A stretch of DNA of 64,000 bases from Monodelphis domestica (lineage: Eukaryota > Chordata > Mammalia > Didelphimorphia > Didelphidae): contig NC_077230.1 of NCBI RefSeq assembly GCF_027887165.1, positions 346,327,989 through 346,391,988 of the forward strand, written 5' to 3'. Below the pieces are notes generated by a model. It ran no database searches and was not told the DNA's origin. It saw only the letters and a list, made by a program, of their open reading frames with translations. Shown piece after piece: positions 23,848 through 35,600 of the stretch; positions within the stretch are counted from its first letter, which is position 1; the number at the start of each line of letters is the position of its first letter. Position numbers and translations under genes: made by a program.

Positions 23848-25238
23848 TATATTCATGAGGAAATGTGTCCCTATCTATTAGGGGAATTTTTCATTGCTGC
23901 TTTTATTACTTTTATTTCACTAAACCTTTTGCCTTGAATTTTGTCCTTTAACTCTCAAAAGTAGCAAGTGAGTAGGGGCTCAAGAACTATGATTTTTAGT
24001 GGGGAAGGAACCCACTCTGCAAACTTAAGTGTTTCGTATGTGCTAGAGTATGAGGAAATCAGAGATTTCCAACACAGATACCCTTAACATTATAGGCATT
24101 TTATGGAGAAAAAAATTTTTTTTTCTTGTATTTTAATGTGGCACTTAGGCTGCCCATTTTCCAGTGTCATCCTTTACTGGTAAAATCAGTTGCTTTAAGA
24201 TAAACTCTACATGATTGAATAATCAAGTACTAAGATTTCTTGTATTAATGTGTCCATTTTGAGTATGGGAGCTGACATGATGAGCATACTGATTTTGGCC
24301 ATTGGTTCACAGTGACACTATTAGAGCCCCACACATGTACGATGGCTAAATGGAAGAGTTTCTCTTGACTTAGACAGTAAAGATATTGAAAGCATTCAGG
24401 GAGTGCTCTCTGTGTTGATGAACCTATAGTATGTGTGCCAGAGGGGGCTGTAACCCTCCCCCTCTCCATCACGCCTGAGGACATTTCTCACATGCCCCAT
24501 CCCTCTGCCCAGCAGCCAATGGAAGCACTTCCTTACCCAGCATGAGGGTTGCAGTTTGGGCACTCAGTCACTAAAAGGTTCACCATCACTGGTCTAGATG
24601 ATTTGGGAAGACTGAGAGGCAAGCCTAATCCTGACTGTTTTCTATCAATTACCTGAAGAAATAGATTACCCTTAAATCCTGGTAAGGTTATCATTTTGGA
24701 GTATACTTGGAATTTGATCACTAGATATATAGTTAAAACTCTTACAAAGAAAAACTGCTAGCATTTACCTTGGAGTAAAAGATATCTGTAAAGCCAGGAA
24801 CAAACAGTTAAAGATACTGAGAAGCTTCCTCACTTCTCAGGGAGTGGACTTTGTTATTCCAAGTTAAGAAGCTTCTCAAGGTGGGAACCATGTCCTCCCC
24901 CCAAGAAAGAACCACTCGAAATTTGAAATGACCATACAATTGGAGTCATAAAACACTATAATGATCATAGTCTTTGAAGGCCAGCCTCTTTACATCAGCC
25001 TTCAATTTTTTAAATACCTACTATATGCTGGACACTGCATGAAGCACTGGGGATCCAAAGACAAAAAGGATATAGTTCCTGCCCTCAAAGAGCTTAATTT
25101 CTATCAAGGGAAAACAACATCTCCACAAATAAACAAATGTAAAATATAAAAGCAATTGCGGGGTGGGGGAGCAACTTGGGGGCATAGGGGAAAAAGAAAC
25201 CAATAGTTGAAGGTATCAAGGAAAAGCTTCATGTAGGA

Positions 25239-25432
25239 GAAGCTAGGTGGCTCAGTGGATAGAAAACCAGACCTGGAGATGGAAAGTCCGGGGTTCAAAT
25301 GACTTAAGATGTTTCCTAAGTGTGTGACCCTGGGCAAGTCACTTAACCCCCATTGCCTAGCCCTTCCCACTCTTCTGCCTTGGAACTAATACACAGTATT
25401 GATTATAAGACAGAAGGTAAGGGTTTAGAAAG
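25239..25432 (+). repeat. MAR1 SINE with target duplications
   Basis: Flanks GAAAAGCTTCATGTAGGA (25221-25238) and AAAAAGCTTCACGTAGGA (25433-25450) are near-identical duplications around a full-length copy. Confidence 0.9.
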
Positions 25433-25750
25433 AAAAAGCTTCACGTAGGAAGTATCACTGAAAACTAAGGGGTCTAGGAAGTGGAAGTAAGTAAGGACTA
25501 CATTCCAAGAATGCAAAGGCGTGAAGATGGGGGATGGTGTCATGTATGAGGATCAGCAAAACAGCTAGTATTCCTATTAGAGGAATAAGTGAATTTAAGA
25601 GGATCATATCGAATAAAGCCTGGAAAATTAGGTTGGGACCAAGTTCAAAAGAGCTTTAAATGATGACCAGAGGAGTTTGAATTTGTTCCTAAAGTTAATA
25701 GCCATTATAGTTCATTGAGAAAGGAAGTAAAATGGTCCCACCTATTCTTT

Positions 25751-25946
25751 TTTTTTTTACTTTATTTCCATCTTAGAATCAATACTAAGTATGAATTTCA
25801 AGGCAGAAGAGTGGTAAGGGCTAGGCAATGGGGATTAAATGATTTGCCCAGGGTCACACAGCTGGGAAGTGTCTGAGGTCAGATGGGAGGTCAGACTTCC
25901 CATCTCTAGGCCTGGCTCTCTATCCACTGAGCTACCTAGCTTCTCC
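25751..25946 (-). repeat. MAR1 SINE, antisense, with target duplications
   Basis: CCCACCTATTCTTT (25737-25750) and CCCACCTGTTCTTT (25947-25960) flank the copy. Confidence 0.9.
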
Positions 25947-26734
25947 CCCACCTGTTCTTTAGAACTATCATTTTGACAGTTTTCTAGAAGATGAATTAGA
26001 GACAAGGGAGACTTGGGACAGGAAGAGCAAACAATTGCAATAGTCCATAGAAGAGGTGATGAGGGCCTGAGCTAGGGGGTAGGAGGAGAGAAAAAAGGAG
26101 CACATGTGAGAGATTCTGGAGGTACACTCAGCAAGGCTTGGCAATTGATTTGATACATGGGGTGAGGAAAAGTAAAAAATCAAGGATGATATGGAGGTTT
26201 CATACTTGGGTGAGTGGAAGATTAATGTTACCTTCCACAGAAATAGGAGGGTTTGGAAGAGAAAGGTATGGACATGCAGTTTTGGAAATCTTAAAGTTGA
26301 GATGCCTACAGGACACAGACTTCCAAATGTCCCATCTAGAGCTGGTGATGTTGGATGGGATCTTAGAAGAGACCAGGGCTAGATATATAGATCTGCAGGT
26401 CATCTACATAGAGATAATGATTAAACCCATGAGAAGTGGTGAGATCAATGAGAAAGAACTGTAGAGAAAGGAGTTGAGAAGAGCCAAAGCATAACCTTGG
26501 GACACACTCACAGTTGTGGGGAGGTTTTGAATAATGATCCAGCAAATGAAATTGAGAAAGAGTAGGCAGACATGTGGAAGGAGAATTGAAAGAAATCTAA
26601 TGAAAACCTAGAGAAAATTGAGTACCCAGGAAAAAAAGAGTAATCAAATGATGCAGAGAGGTCAAGAAGGATGAGGATTTTTAAAAGGCCATCCATCAGA
26701 TTTGGCAATTAAAAAGGTCATGGTGGGGTGGAGG

Positions 26735-26925
26735 GGTGGGGAGGGATTGGTAGCTAGTTCAGTAGGTAGAGAGTCAGGCCTAGAGACAGGAGGTGCTGGA
26801 TTCAAATTTGGCCTCCAATACCTCCTAGATGTGTGACCCCAGGCAAGTCACTTAACCCCAGTTGCCTAGCCCTGATCACTCTTCTGCCATAGAACCAATA
26901 CTTAGTATCAATTTTAAGACTTCCT
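26735..26925 (+). repeat. MAR1 SINE
   Basis: GTAGCTAGTTCAGTAGGTAG head; CORE; ACCAATACTTAGTATCAATT tail. Confidence 0.85.
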
Positions 26926-29117
26926 AGAAGTTTGGCTATGAAAGGGAAGAGAGGTATAAACATATAATAGTTTAAGGGGATGATAAGGCCAAATGAAAAT
27001 TTTTAGGATGAAGGAAACCTGGTGATATTTGTAGTTGCAAGCAAAGAATCAATAGATACGGTGAAATTGAAAATTAGAGGGACAGGAAAAGATATTTGAG
27101 AAAACAATCTTCTTGGGGAGATGAGAAGCATTTGGTTCTTGGTTGGGTTGGTCTATGCACATTTGGTGAAATAGCAGCCACTGCTAGGATGTGGTTTGTG
27201 TTCTTACTATCTATAGATAAAAAGTTCAGATGACCAAGCCCCAGAAATTTGCTAGTATTTATACTTTCTGTGTTTGTAGCATAAGTTGGTAGCACTTTCC
27301 TCTGAATACAATGGACATAAATTTCATACTTTTTGTAGACATCCGCTGCCATTTTGGGTCAGTAATATCTATTTCTTACTCTCGAGTGTCTACTCTTAAC
27401 TTAAATGTCTGAAATCACTCTGTAATGTCTTTATGGCCATACAGTGAAATGCCTGAGATAGTACCATGTATGGGATGGATACAGTCTAGTAGAGTAACCC
27501 GCTGCACAGCTCCAGCTTCTCTCATTGCCTCAACAGTTAGATGCCTTCAAGGGAATAAGGCATGAGTCACTAAGGGTCACTCCCTTGTTTCTTGGCTTAT
27601 ATACCTTCTTGAATCTGCCCTCACCGACAGTTATCTAAGGACAATTAGAACAAAAGAGATTGGTTTAGTCAAACATAGCTGCACTGGCACTCACTGGTGG
27701 GAGTCCCAAGCTCTTAGTTATATTTCTCTTTAATTATTGTCCAGGTCCCTAGTTATCACCAAAGCCTTCACTCCTATTCCGATCACAGGTTTGGTGTCAC
27801 ACAGAAGCATCCACATTAGTGTTCCTGAGAAAACAGTATATATTGAACTCCTAGTTGGCTAGCCCCACTACCCATCCAATCCAGTGGCCACTGCTGAGTT
27901 TTCCAGATTTGCTGGCATAGACTGAAGCATTTCAGCTTTAGTATGTCTTTCCAATGAGTAATATGAATTCATTTCTTTAAGTATTAACTAATGTGATCCC
28001 CTTGCTCTCCAAGGGACTCTCAAAAGCCTTCTCCAATACCACAATTCAAAAGCATCGATTCTACAGGACTTAGTTTTTCTAAAATCCAACTCTCACAGCC
28101 ATACATTACTACTGGAAAAAACAAAGCTTTTATTGTATGAATCTTCATTGGCTAAGTGATGTCTCCTCTTTTTAGTATATGCTGTTTCAGATTTTCCATA
28201 GCTTTCCTTCTAAGGAGCAAACATTTTTTTTTTTAATTTTATGGTTGCAGTTGCTATCTGCATTGATCTTTGAGACCAAAGAATATAAAATCCGACACTT
28301 CTTCCACATCTCCCACTATTTGCCAGGAAGTGATGAGATCAGTTGCCGTGATCTTAGTGTCTTTTTTTAATGTTAAACTTCAAACCAGCTTTTACACGCC
28401 CCTCTTTCACCTTCATCAAAAAGTTTCTTAATTTTTCACTTTCTGCCCTCAGAGTGGTATTATCTGCCTGATATTATTGATGTTTCTCCCAGCAATCTAG
28501 ATTCCAGCTTTTGATTCATCTAGCCGGGCATTTCACATGATGTACTCTGCAAATAAGTTCAGTAAATAAGATGACAATATACAGCTTTGTATTCTATTCC
28601 CAATCTTAAACCAATCAGTTATTCCATGTTCAGTTTGAACAGTTGCTTCTTGACCTTGAAGGTCAAGTAAGATGATCTAGTACTCCCATATCTTTGAAAA
28701 CTTGACACATTTTGTTATGATCCACACAAAGGCCAGAGTGTAGTCAATGAAAAAGAAGTAGATATTTTTCTGAAACTTCCTTGTTTTCTCTTTAATCCAG
28801 CAAATATTGGCCATTTAGCCTGTAGTTCCTGTGCCTCTTCAAAAACCAGTCTGCACTTCTGTAATTCCCTATTTGCATATTGCTGAAGCCTGCCTTAATC
28901 ATAACCTTGCTGGTATGTAAAATGAGCACAATTATTTTGTAATTGGAACACTCTTTGGAATTGCCCTTCTTTAGGATTGAGACAAAAACTGATCTTTTCC
29001 AAACCAGTGGCCACTGATGAGTTTTCCATATTAGTTGGTATATTGAGTGCATCATTTTAACAGCATCATCCTTTAGGACTTTAAATAACTCGGTTGGAAT
29101 GTCATCAATTTGAGTAG

Positions 29118-29590
29118 TGTAATAGTTAAAATTAAATTATGAGGCTGCTAGTAGCTTTTATAACTTTATTACATCAAAGTGGTTATAGTAAAGAGAGGGA
29201 AATGTAGGGAAAGAGTAGAGAGTTGCTTAGCCTACTAACTAATCTATTTGCCACCAGGATGGATTAAAGCTCATCATCGGCATGGGTTCCTTTAGGTTCC
29301 AAGCTCCAGCGAGAAGAGACTGAACAGTCTCCTAGTCTCACCTTATAAGCAGCTTTCTCTACCCACTAGCTCTCCCACATCACATCTCAGTAACCAACCC
29401 CAGTTCCTTAATTTGCCTGGTACCGCCCAGGGCGGGCAGTGCCTGTGGGATCAGTTTCCCATTTCGTTGGTTTCAACTTCCTTTCTCTGAGGGTTTGTCT
29501 ATACCTGCACATCTCATTGATCTTTGACCTCCAGATCACTGATTGATGACAGCAAACAAAGTGACATAATAGAGAGATTCCCTTCCAACA
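29118..29590 (-). mobile_element. Solo LTR of an endogenous retrovirus (class I-like), fossil
   Basis: The 473-bp element starts TGT and ends ACA on +, with a 4-bp target duplication GTAG on both sides (29114-29117 and 29591-29594). Removing it restores continuous RTE sequence across the site, which proves insertion. Read on minus it has a TATA-like CTTATAAGG and a later AATAAA, placing U3, R and U5 in order. The 4-bp duplication suggests a gamma-like (ERV1) family. No internal retroviral sequence remains, so it is a recombined single LTR, younger than the RTE copy that hosts it. Confidence 0.8.
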
Positions 29591-29951
29591 GTAGCTTTAT
29601 TATTAGCAGTATTTCCTATGGCCTGATTGACTTTATTTTCCAGGATATCTGGCTCTAGATCAGTAACGACACCATTATGGCTATCAGTGATGTTAAGATC
29701 TTTCTTCTGTAAATTCTTGCCAGTACTTTTTTTCTTGAATTTATTTATTACTTATTACATGTAACAATAAATTTCCACATAAGTTTTCTGAAGTAATATA
29801 ATCTAAATTATCTCTCTCCCACCTTTCCTCCTGCCTCCCAGAGCTTTGCCACTTTTCTTAATCTCTACTGCTTCTATTAAGTTCCTAATATTTTTGTCTT
29901 TGTTTATGCCCATTTTTTTATAAAATGCTCCCTTGATATCTTTTTCTTTCT

Positions 29952-30146
29952 TTTTTTGTAAACCCTTACCTTCCATTTTAGAATCAATACTGTATATTGG
30001 TTCCAAGGCAAAACAGCAGTAAGGGCTAGGCAATAGGGGTAAAGGGACTTGCCCAAGTTCACACAGCTGGGACATGCCTGAGAACAAATTCGAACCTAGG
30101 ACTCTCTAGGCCTGGTTCTCAATCTACTGAGCCATTCGACTGCCCT
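29952..30146 (-). repeat. MAR1 SINE nested in the RTE LINE
   Basis: GTAAACCCTTACCTTCCATT runs to CTACTGAGCCATTCGACTGC, with RTE sequence resuming on the right. Confidence 0.88.
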
Positions 30147-30755
30147 TTTATCTTTAATTTTCTTGAAAAAAAATCTCTTCTTTTCCTTTCAACTGTTTTC
30201 TTTTATTTCTTTGTATTGCTTATTTAAGAAAATCTTCTTATCTCTCCTTACTATTCTATGGAATTCTGAATTCATTTGGGCATATCTTTCCCTTTCTCTT
30301 TTGCCTTTCACTTTCCTTCTTTCCTCAGCTATTTATAATGCCTCATCAGAGAATTTTCTTGATCTTCTTTTTCTTTAGATGTTTTTTATGGCTGCCTCCT
30401 GTATGATATTACAAACCTCTGCCAATAGTTCTTCAGGCAATCTAACCACCAGATCTAATCCTTTAAATCTATTAATCACTTCTACTTTGTATTTATAAGG
30501 GTTATCATTTAGGTTATATCTCTACGGTCTGACAGTTTTCTCTACTTTCTTCAATTTAAGTCTGAATTTTGCAATAAGGAGCTCATGATCTGAGCCACAG
30601 TCAGCTCCAGGCCTTGTTTTAACTGATTGTACAGACCTTCCCTACCTTTGGCAAGGTATTCAATCAACCTGATTTAATAATGACAATCTGGTGATGTCCA
30701 TGTGTCAAGTTGTCTTCTGGGTTGTTAAAAAAGTGTTTGCTGTGACCAACAAGTT

Positions 30756-31145
30756 ATCTTTTTTTAAGTTTTATTTATTTGTTTATTACAGCAAAGTTCT
30801 TAGGTATCTCCCTCCTGCCCATCCCACACCAAAGAAGGTCTCATTTGACCCAAGAAAATGTACATATAAAACTCTCACATGTTTCTATTCATCAATTTCT
30901 CTGGAGGTTATTCAAGTTATTTTTCAAACAACATTTCAGTTACTGTATATAATATTCTCTTGGTTCTGCTTGTTTCACTTTTCAATAGGTCTTTCCATGT
31001 GTTGTGTTTTTTTAAGCTTTTACCCTTTGTCTTATACTAAATATACTAAATACAGGTTTCAAAGAAGAAGAGCGATAAGGACTAGGCAACTGGAATTAAA
31101 TGACTTGCCCAGGGTCACACAGCAAATTAGTATCTGAGGCCAGAA
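30756..31145 (-). repeat. L1-type fragment followed by an antisense MAR1 fragment
   Basis: CTCTTGGTTCTGCTTGTTTC (near 30960) parallels TCTCCTGGTTCTGCTCCTTT in the large L1 at 35.7 kb, so this is antisense L1 3' sequence. From about 31040 a MAR1 remnant follows (CTTGCCCAGGGTCACACAGC). Confidence 0.6.
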
Positions 31146-31620
31146 CTGGAAATTGAGGGGATATCCATCAATTGGGGAATGTCTGAACAAGTTATCGTAT
31201 ATGAATATGGTGGAATACTAATGTGCTATAAGAAATGATGTGCAGGAGGTTTTCAGAAAACCCTGAGAAGACTTATTTGAACTGATGCAAAATGAACAGA
31301 ACTGAGATATCATTGTATACAATAACAACAATATTATAACAATGAGAAACTATGAAAGACTTAGTGATTCTAATCAATACAATGATCCAAGTCAATTCCA
31401 GGCCTTTTAATGAAAAATCCACCTCCAATCAGAGAACTAACAATTCTGAATACAGATTAAGGAATACTTTTTTTCCCACTTTACTTTTATTGCTTTTTTT
31501 TTGCAACGTGGCTAATATGGAAATATGTTTTGCATGATTTCACATGTATAATTGATATTATATTGCTTATCTTCACAATGAGTTGGGAAGGGGCAGAAGG
31601 GAAAAAATTTGCAATTCAAA
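31146..31620 (+). repeat. L1-type 3' region, sense
   Basis: ATCCATCAATTGGGGAATGT, TGGAATACTAATGTGCTATA and GAACTGATGCAAAATGAACA form a common marsupial L1-derived 3' end. It lies head-to-head with the preceding antisense L1 piece. Confidence 0.6.
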
Positions 31621-32429
31621 TTTTTTCCAAAAAAATGTTAAAATCTTGTCAACATTTCTCATTCCAATGATTTCCAAAAGACTTCAGAGCACTTAGGTCA
31701 ATCCGATCTTTTTCATCCTTCTGCTCCTCAAAGGGTACCATGTTTCCTATTAGTTGGGGATCTCTGTTTCAAGGGGGCACAGTCTATAAGAGCAAAATTC
31801 ACCCTATTCACCTTGCTGCCCTCTGATACAGGTTCGTGGAGAGACAAAAATTACAACTACTCCATGTGTGACTGGCCATAACTCTCCAACTGCTTTTACT
31901 GTCTCCAGGTTTAGCTACTAAAAAGCCTCTGGAATTTGACCACTTTTTTAGCCCACTCAATCCCAAACTGCTCCTCCCATCTGTATACTTTGTAAAGGAA
32001 GCATCAGGTGTTTAACACCATTGCTAACACATTAACAGCTGATCCATGGAGGCATGGTTATATCTTTTTTATAATACTAACAGCGGGAGGCAAGGTCCTA
32101 TCTCTCTTACCTGCCTAGCTATATTCCTGACCTTTCAAATGAAGCTATAACCAATAAAACTCTAGGAGGCTTTAAGTTCACTTTGAGTTCATTGAGAGGG
32201 GCAATATCAGAACCTAACTCTCTTGACTTCCAGGCCATTGCACTTTCTTGCACACTATGTCTTCCCCCTCCCTGGGCTTCAGTTTTCCTTTCTGTTAAAA
32301 GAGGAGGTAAAAAAATAAATTAATAATAATAATAATTTTTTAAAAAGAGGATGTTAAACTCAATGAGGTTTAAGGGAATGGTCATTTACCATCATCTTTC
32401 TTTCTGATCATTCTTGTCATCTCCTTCAG

Positions 32430-32495
32430 ACAATCTCAGTCTCCTCTGAGAGCACATTAAACACCACACAAACCCACTAGGAGTTATCTGGGACC
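32430..32495 (+). other. UCP3: UCP3 exon 2 5' UTR portion
   Basis: The acceptor (TCATCTCCTTCAG) ends at 32429. The 66 bp before the start codon contain no upstream ATG. The start context is GGGACCATGG, with A at -3 and G at +4, a strong Kozak context. Confidence 0.75.
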
Positions 32496-32621
32496 ATGGT
32501 TGGACTACAGCCCACGGATGTACCTCCCACTACTGCGGTCAAGTTCGTAGGGGCCGGCACTGCTGCCTGCTTTGCTGACCTCCTCACCTTCCCATTGGAT
32601 ACAGCCAAAGTTCGACTACAG
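32496..32621 (+). CDS. UCP3: UCP3 coding exon 1 (residues 1-42)
   Basis: It starts at the strong-context ATG and encodes [20 protein letters not shown] and onward through the first transmembrane helix to the first carrier signature [11 protein letters not shown]. It ends in phase 0 at CTACAG|GTAGGT. Human UCP3 has the same 42 residues in this exon. Confidence 0.95.
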
Positions 32622-35600
32622 GTAGGTGCCCCTTTCGCTGAGGGTCATCACTCCGTCTGATGGAGTGATTAGTTTTAAAGTATAATGTCCCCTCCCAGCT
32701 CACAAAGAATCCCGCAGCTGGACGGGACCTCAGAGGCCATCTAGTCCAACCCCTCCCAGAGCAAGGGCTCTCCTTTACAACATCCCAGCCAGGTGGTCAT
32801 CTGACCTCTGACTGAAGACACCAAGTAATAAGGAATGTATTATCTCCTGTGCCAGTCCATTCTACTTTGGCACAGTTCTAATTGGTAGGAAGTTTTTCTT
32901 CTATCAGACTAAAATCTGTCTCTCTTCATCTTTACCCCATTGTTCTAGTTCTGCCTTCTGGACCAAATAGAATGAGCCCCAGTTTCCTCACCTGTAAAAT
33001 AAGGAGATTGAACTAGATAAAGCCAAGTCCTCCATCGTCATCATCTAGATTCTGTGATCCTGAGGGCAAGTGATGATCTACACGACAGGCCTTCAAAGAC
33101 TTGGAGGCAGTTGTGTCCTCACTGAGTCAGCCCTGGTTAAACCTCTCCATTTCCTCCACCTAGTGCTCAAGTGGGCTTATTCTAAGTCCTTCACCATTCT
33201 GATCACCCTCCTTTGAACACACACTGGCTTGGCAGTGTCCTTCCTAAAATGCAGCTTCCAGAACTGGATACAATACTACAGGAAGAGCCTGACTAGGACA
33301 GAAGATAGCAGGATTATGACCGCTCTCTTCCCAGAAACTATGCCTCCATTCATATAGCTTTCAATTTCATTAGCTGTTTTGGCTGCCATATTGCATTGCT
33401 TAGACTTAGACTTAGACTTATACTAAGCTTGTGGTCAGTCAAGACCCCCGTGTCCTTGGTACATGAACTATTGTCCATTCATGCCTTTTTGATCCTGTCT
33501 CCAGGACATCTACAGACTTTCCCTACATCTTCACCCCCTTCTTTTGTCTTTCAGATCCAAGGAGAATCCCAATCAGAGAAGGCAATTCAGAATGTTCGAT
33601 ACCGGGGAGTGCTGGGTACCATTACCACAATGGTGAAGACTGAGGGCCCCAGCAGCCTCTACAATGGACTGGTGGCTGGATTGCATCGCCAAATGAGCTT
33701 TGCCTCCATCCGAATTGGCCTCTATGACTCTGTCAAGCAATTTTACACCCCCAAAGGAGCAGAAAGTGAGTGCCAAAGCCAGGGAGAAGGGGAATCTTGG
33801 GCCCAAGAGACAACAGATCAGGAGAGGTGGAGGCACCTAGTTTGAAAGGCAGAAAGAACTGTCCTGATTTCCAGTGCAATCCAATATAACACGCACTGAT
33901 TGTTCTATGGTTAATCATCTAACATGTTACTTGCTAGGGATCCAATGAAAAATAGTTAATGCCTCCTTGAGGGGGTCATATTCTGCTCTGGGAATTCAAT
34001 AGGCAAACAGTGACTTATACACTAAAACTAGAGAGGAAAGAAAAGTGCAGAATCTGCAAGGAAGAAGAGTGCTGATCTTAGAGCCTGAAGATTTGAGGGG
34101 CTGTGGTACAAAATGGCAGCAAGGTCACTGGCTCTTGAAATGGAGATGACCCAGGGCCAAATCCCAGCTCTGTTTCTTACTATCCAGGTGACCTTCATCA
34201 AGTTTCTTACATGTTCTCAGTTTCTTTATACAATAAGCAAAAAGGTTGGACCATTAAAATATAAGCTTAAAGTTTAAAAAAAGAGTTTGAAAGTAGGTTC
34301 AAATTCTATCTCCAATACTGGTTAGCTGAATGATCCTGAGCAAGCTAGTCACCTTGAACCTCAGTTTACACATCCATAAAATGGGGGAAACAATTCTTGA
34401 CCAATCTGCCTCAAAGAGTTATTATAAAGTTATTTTATAAAGAATAAAGCACTAATAGATCCCTGCTCAGGCATTCAACTTGGACTATATGCTCTGAGGC
34501 ATCATTTAAGCATTGTTTAAACTTTCTCACCTCCCATTCTCTCCATCTTTCTATCATGTGTCAAGGCCACTAATTTGTAGGAAGCCTACCAGGACTACAT
34601 GTTCTTTTCTTGGTATTTCCCATAGAGTTTTGCATAGACCAGGTGTCCTGGAATTGTTTGTTGAAAGAAGATAAGTTCTGCCCCCTCCCACCAACTTAAT
34701 CTTCTGACTCACTTTTCCTATCAAAGCACTTTCAGAATTTGGAAACACTTTTCTTGCTGATTCCCCACTTCTTAATCCTGACACCCTCTGTTTACTGAGA
34801 AGCAAGGATGAAGTCTCTTCTCTTATCCATCCCTCATGGCCCTGGTTGAACCCCTCAAGAAGTTGCTGACTAAATCTCCTTTGGGCCTAGGGCAGGAAAA
34901 CTGAAAATCCTCACTAGTAGGAACCAGATAATTTTTTTTTTTAACTCAACTAATTTACATTGGGCTGAACTAGCCTAAACTGAACTAAACTGGACTAGAA
35001 TGAACTGAACTAGACTGAATTGAACTCAGAGCCCAGGATTTACATTTCTAATTTGAATCCAGCCAGCTGTGTGCTCTGAGAATTGCACTAGTACTAGTGA
35101 GGAAAACCCAAGAAATAAGACAGTCCCTGTTCTCTGGGAGTCAACAGCCTAGGAGCACCTACATGATAGCTATTAACAAGTAATCTCATTTTGGGGGTGG
35201 CTGGTGTGGCCCAGCACAAAAAGGCAATGTAACTGCTAGTCCAGGAAGGACAAGGGCAAGGAAGGGCAGCTTGTATCCCCTCACCTCCTTGCTGCTCTCT
35301 TCAAATCAGACAGAATTTTTTTAAAATAATATTTTATTTGATCATTTCCAAGCATTATTCATTAGAGACAAAGATCATTTTCTTTTCCTCCCCCCCACCC
35401 CCATAGCCAATGCATGATTCCACTGGGTATCACATGTGTTCTTGATTCGAACCCATTGCCATGTTGTTAGTATTTGAGTTAGAGTGTTCATTTAGAGTCT
35501 CTCCTCTGTCATGTCCCCTCAACCGCTGTAGTCAGGCAGTTGTTTTTCCTCAGTGTTTCTACTCCCACAGTTTGTCCTCTGCTTATGGATAGTGTTTTTC

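Larger units (their letters stand above)
24985..26720 (+). repeat. Ancient medium-repetition element, split by two MAR1 SINEs
   Basis: Blocks CTGGGGATCCAAAGACAAAA and GCCCTCAAAGAGCTTAATTT (about 25.05 kb), CAATAGTCCATAGAAGAGGT with GATGAGGGCCTGAGCTAGGG (about 26.04 kb), and CATAACCTTGGGACACACTC (about 26.49 kb) follow one dispersed therian repeat type. MAR1 copies at 25239-25432 and 25751-25946 interrupt it. Open frames here are fortuitous. Confidence 0.5.
27900..30755 (-). mobile_element. RTE (Bov-B-like) LINE, antisense, with nested insertions
   Basis: The minus-strand reading includes the reverse-transcriptase start (WPLVWKRSVFVSILKKGNSK, then ECSNYKII; 29055-28792), as in Bov-B/RTE elements. 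Flanking DNA on + also resembles known Bov-B antisense sequence (for example CTCCAAGGGACTCTCAAAAG near 28005 and GAGCTCATGATCTGAGCCAC near 30580). The frame is heavily decayed. The copy is interrupted by a solo LTR (29118-29590), an L1-type 3' fragment (about 29735-29830) and a MAR1 SINE (29952-30146). The outer borders are approximate. Confidence 0.8.
18637..32429 (+). other. UCP3: UCP3 intron 1 (about 13.8 kb)
   Basis: The intron runs from the GTAAGG donor to a CTCCTTCAG acceptor ending at 32429. The first 4 kb are fairly unique and GC-richer, including a low-repeat stretch at about 20.4-21.5 kb. The remainder holds a SINE1-type copy ending in a palindrome (19.45-19.67 kb), a Tigger-like transposon, MAR1 copies, an ancient medium-repetition element split by SINEs (about 24.98-26.72 kb), an antisense RTE LINE with nested insertions (about 27.9-30.75 kb) and L1-like pieces (about 30.75-31.62 kb). 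It depends on exon 1 being correct. Confidence 0.5.

Noticed and set aside
26138-26464. Open frame of 108 codons in UCP3 intron 1
   Set aside because: It lies inside an ancient dispersed repeat, has no splice borders and resembles no protein family.
27876-29042. Two similar 43-bp segments (CCAGTGGCCACTGCTGAGTT and a near copy) 1.1 kb apart
   Set aside because: Both fall in or at the edge of the RTE LINE and are best explained by its own sequence or a partial second copy, not by a functional repeat.
33396-33845. ATG-started open frame of 149 codons covering UCP3 coding exon 2
   Set aside because: Its first 53 codons are intron 2 sequence and its end is intron 3; only 33555-33765 is exon.
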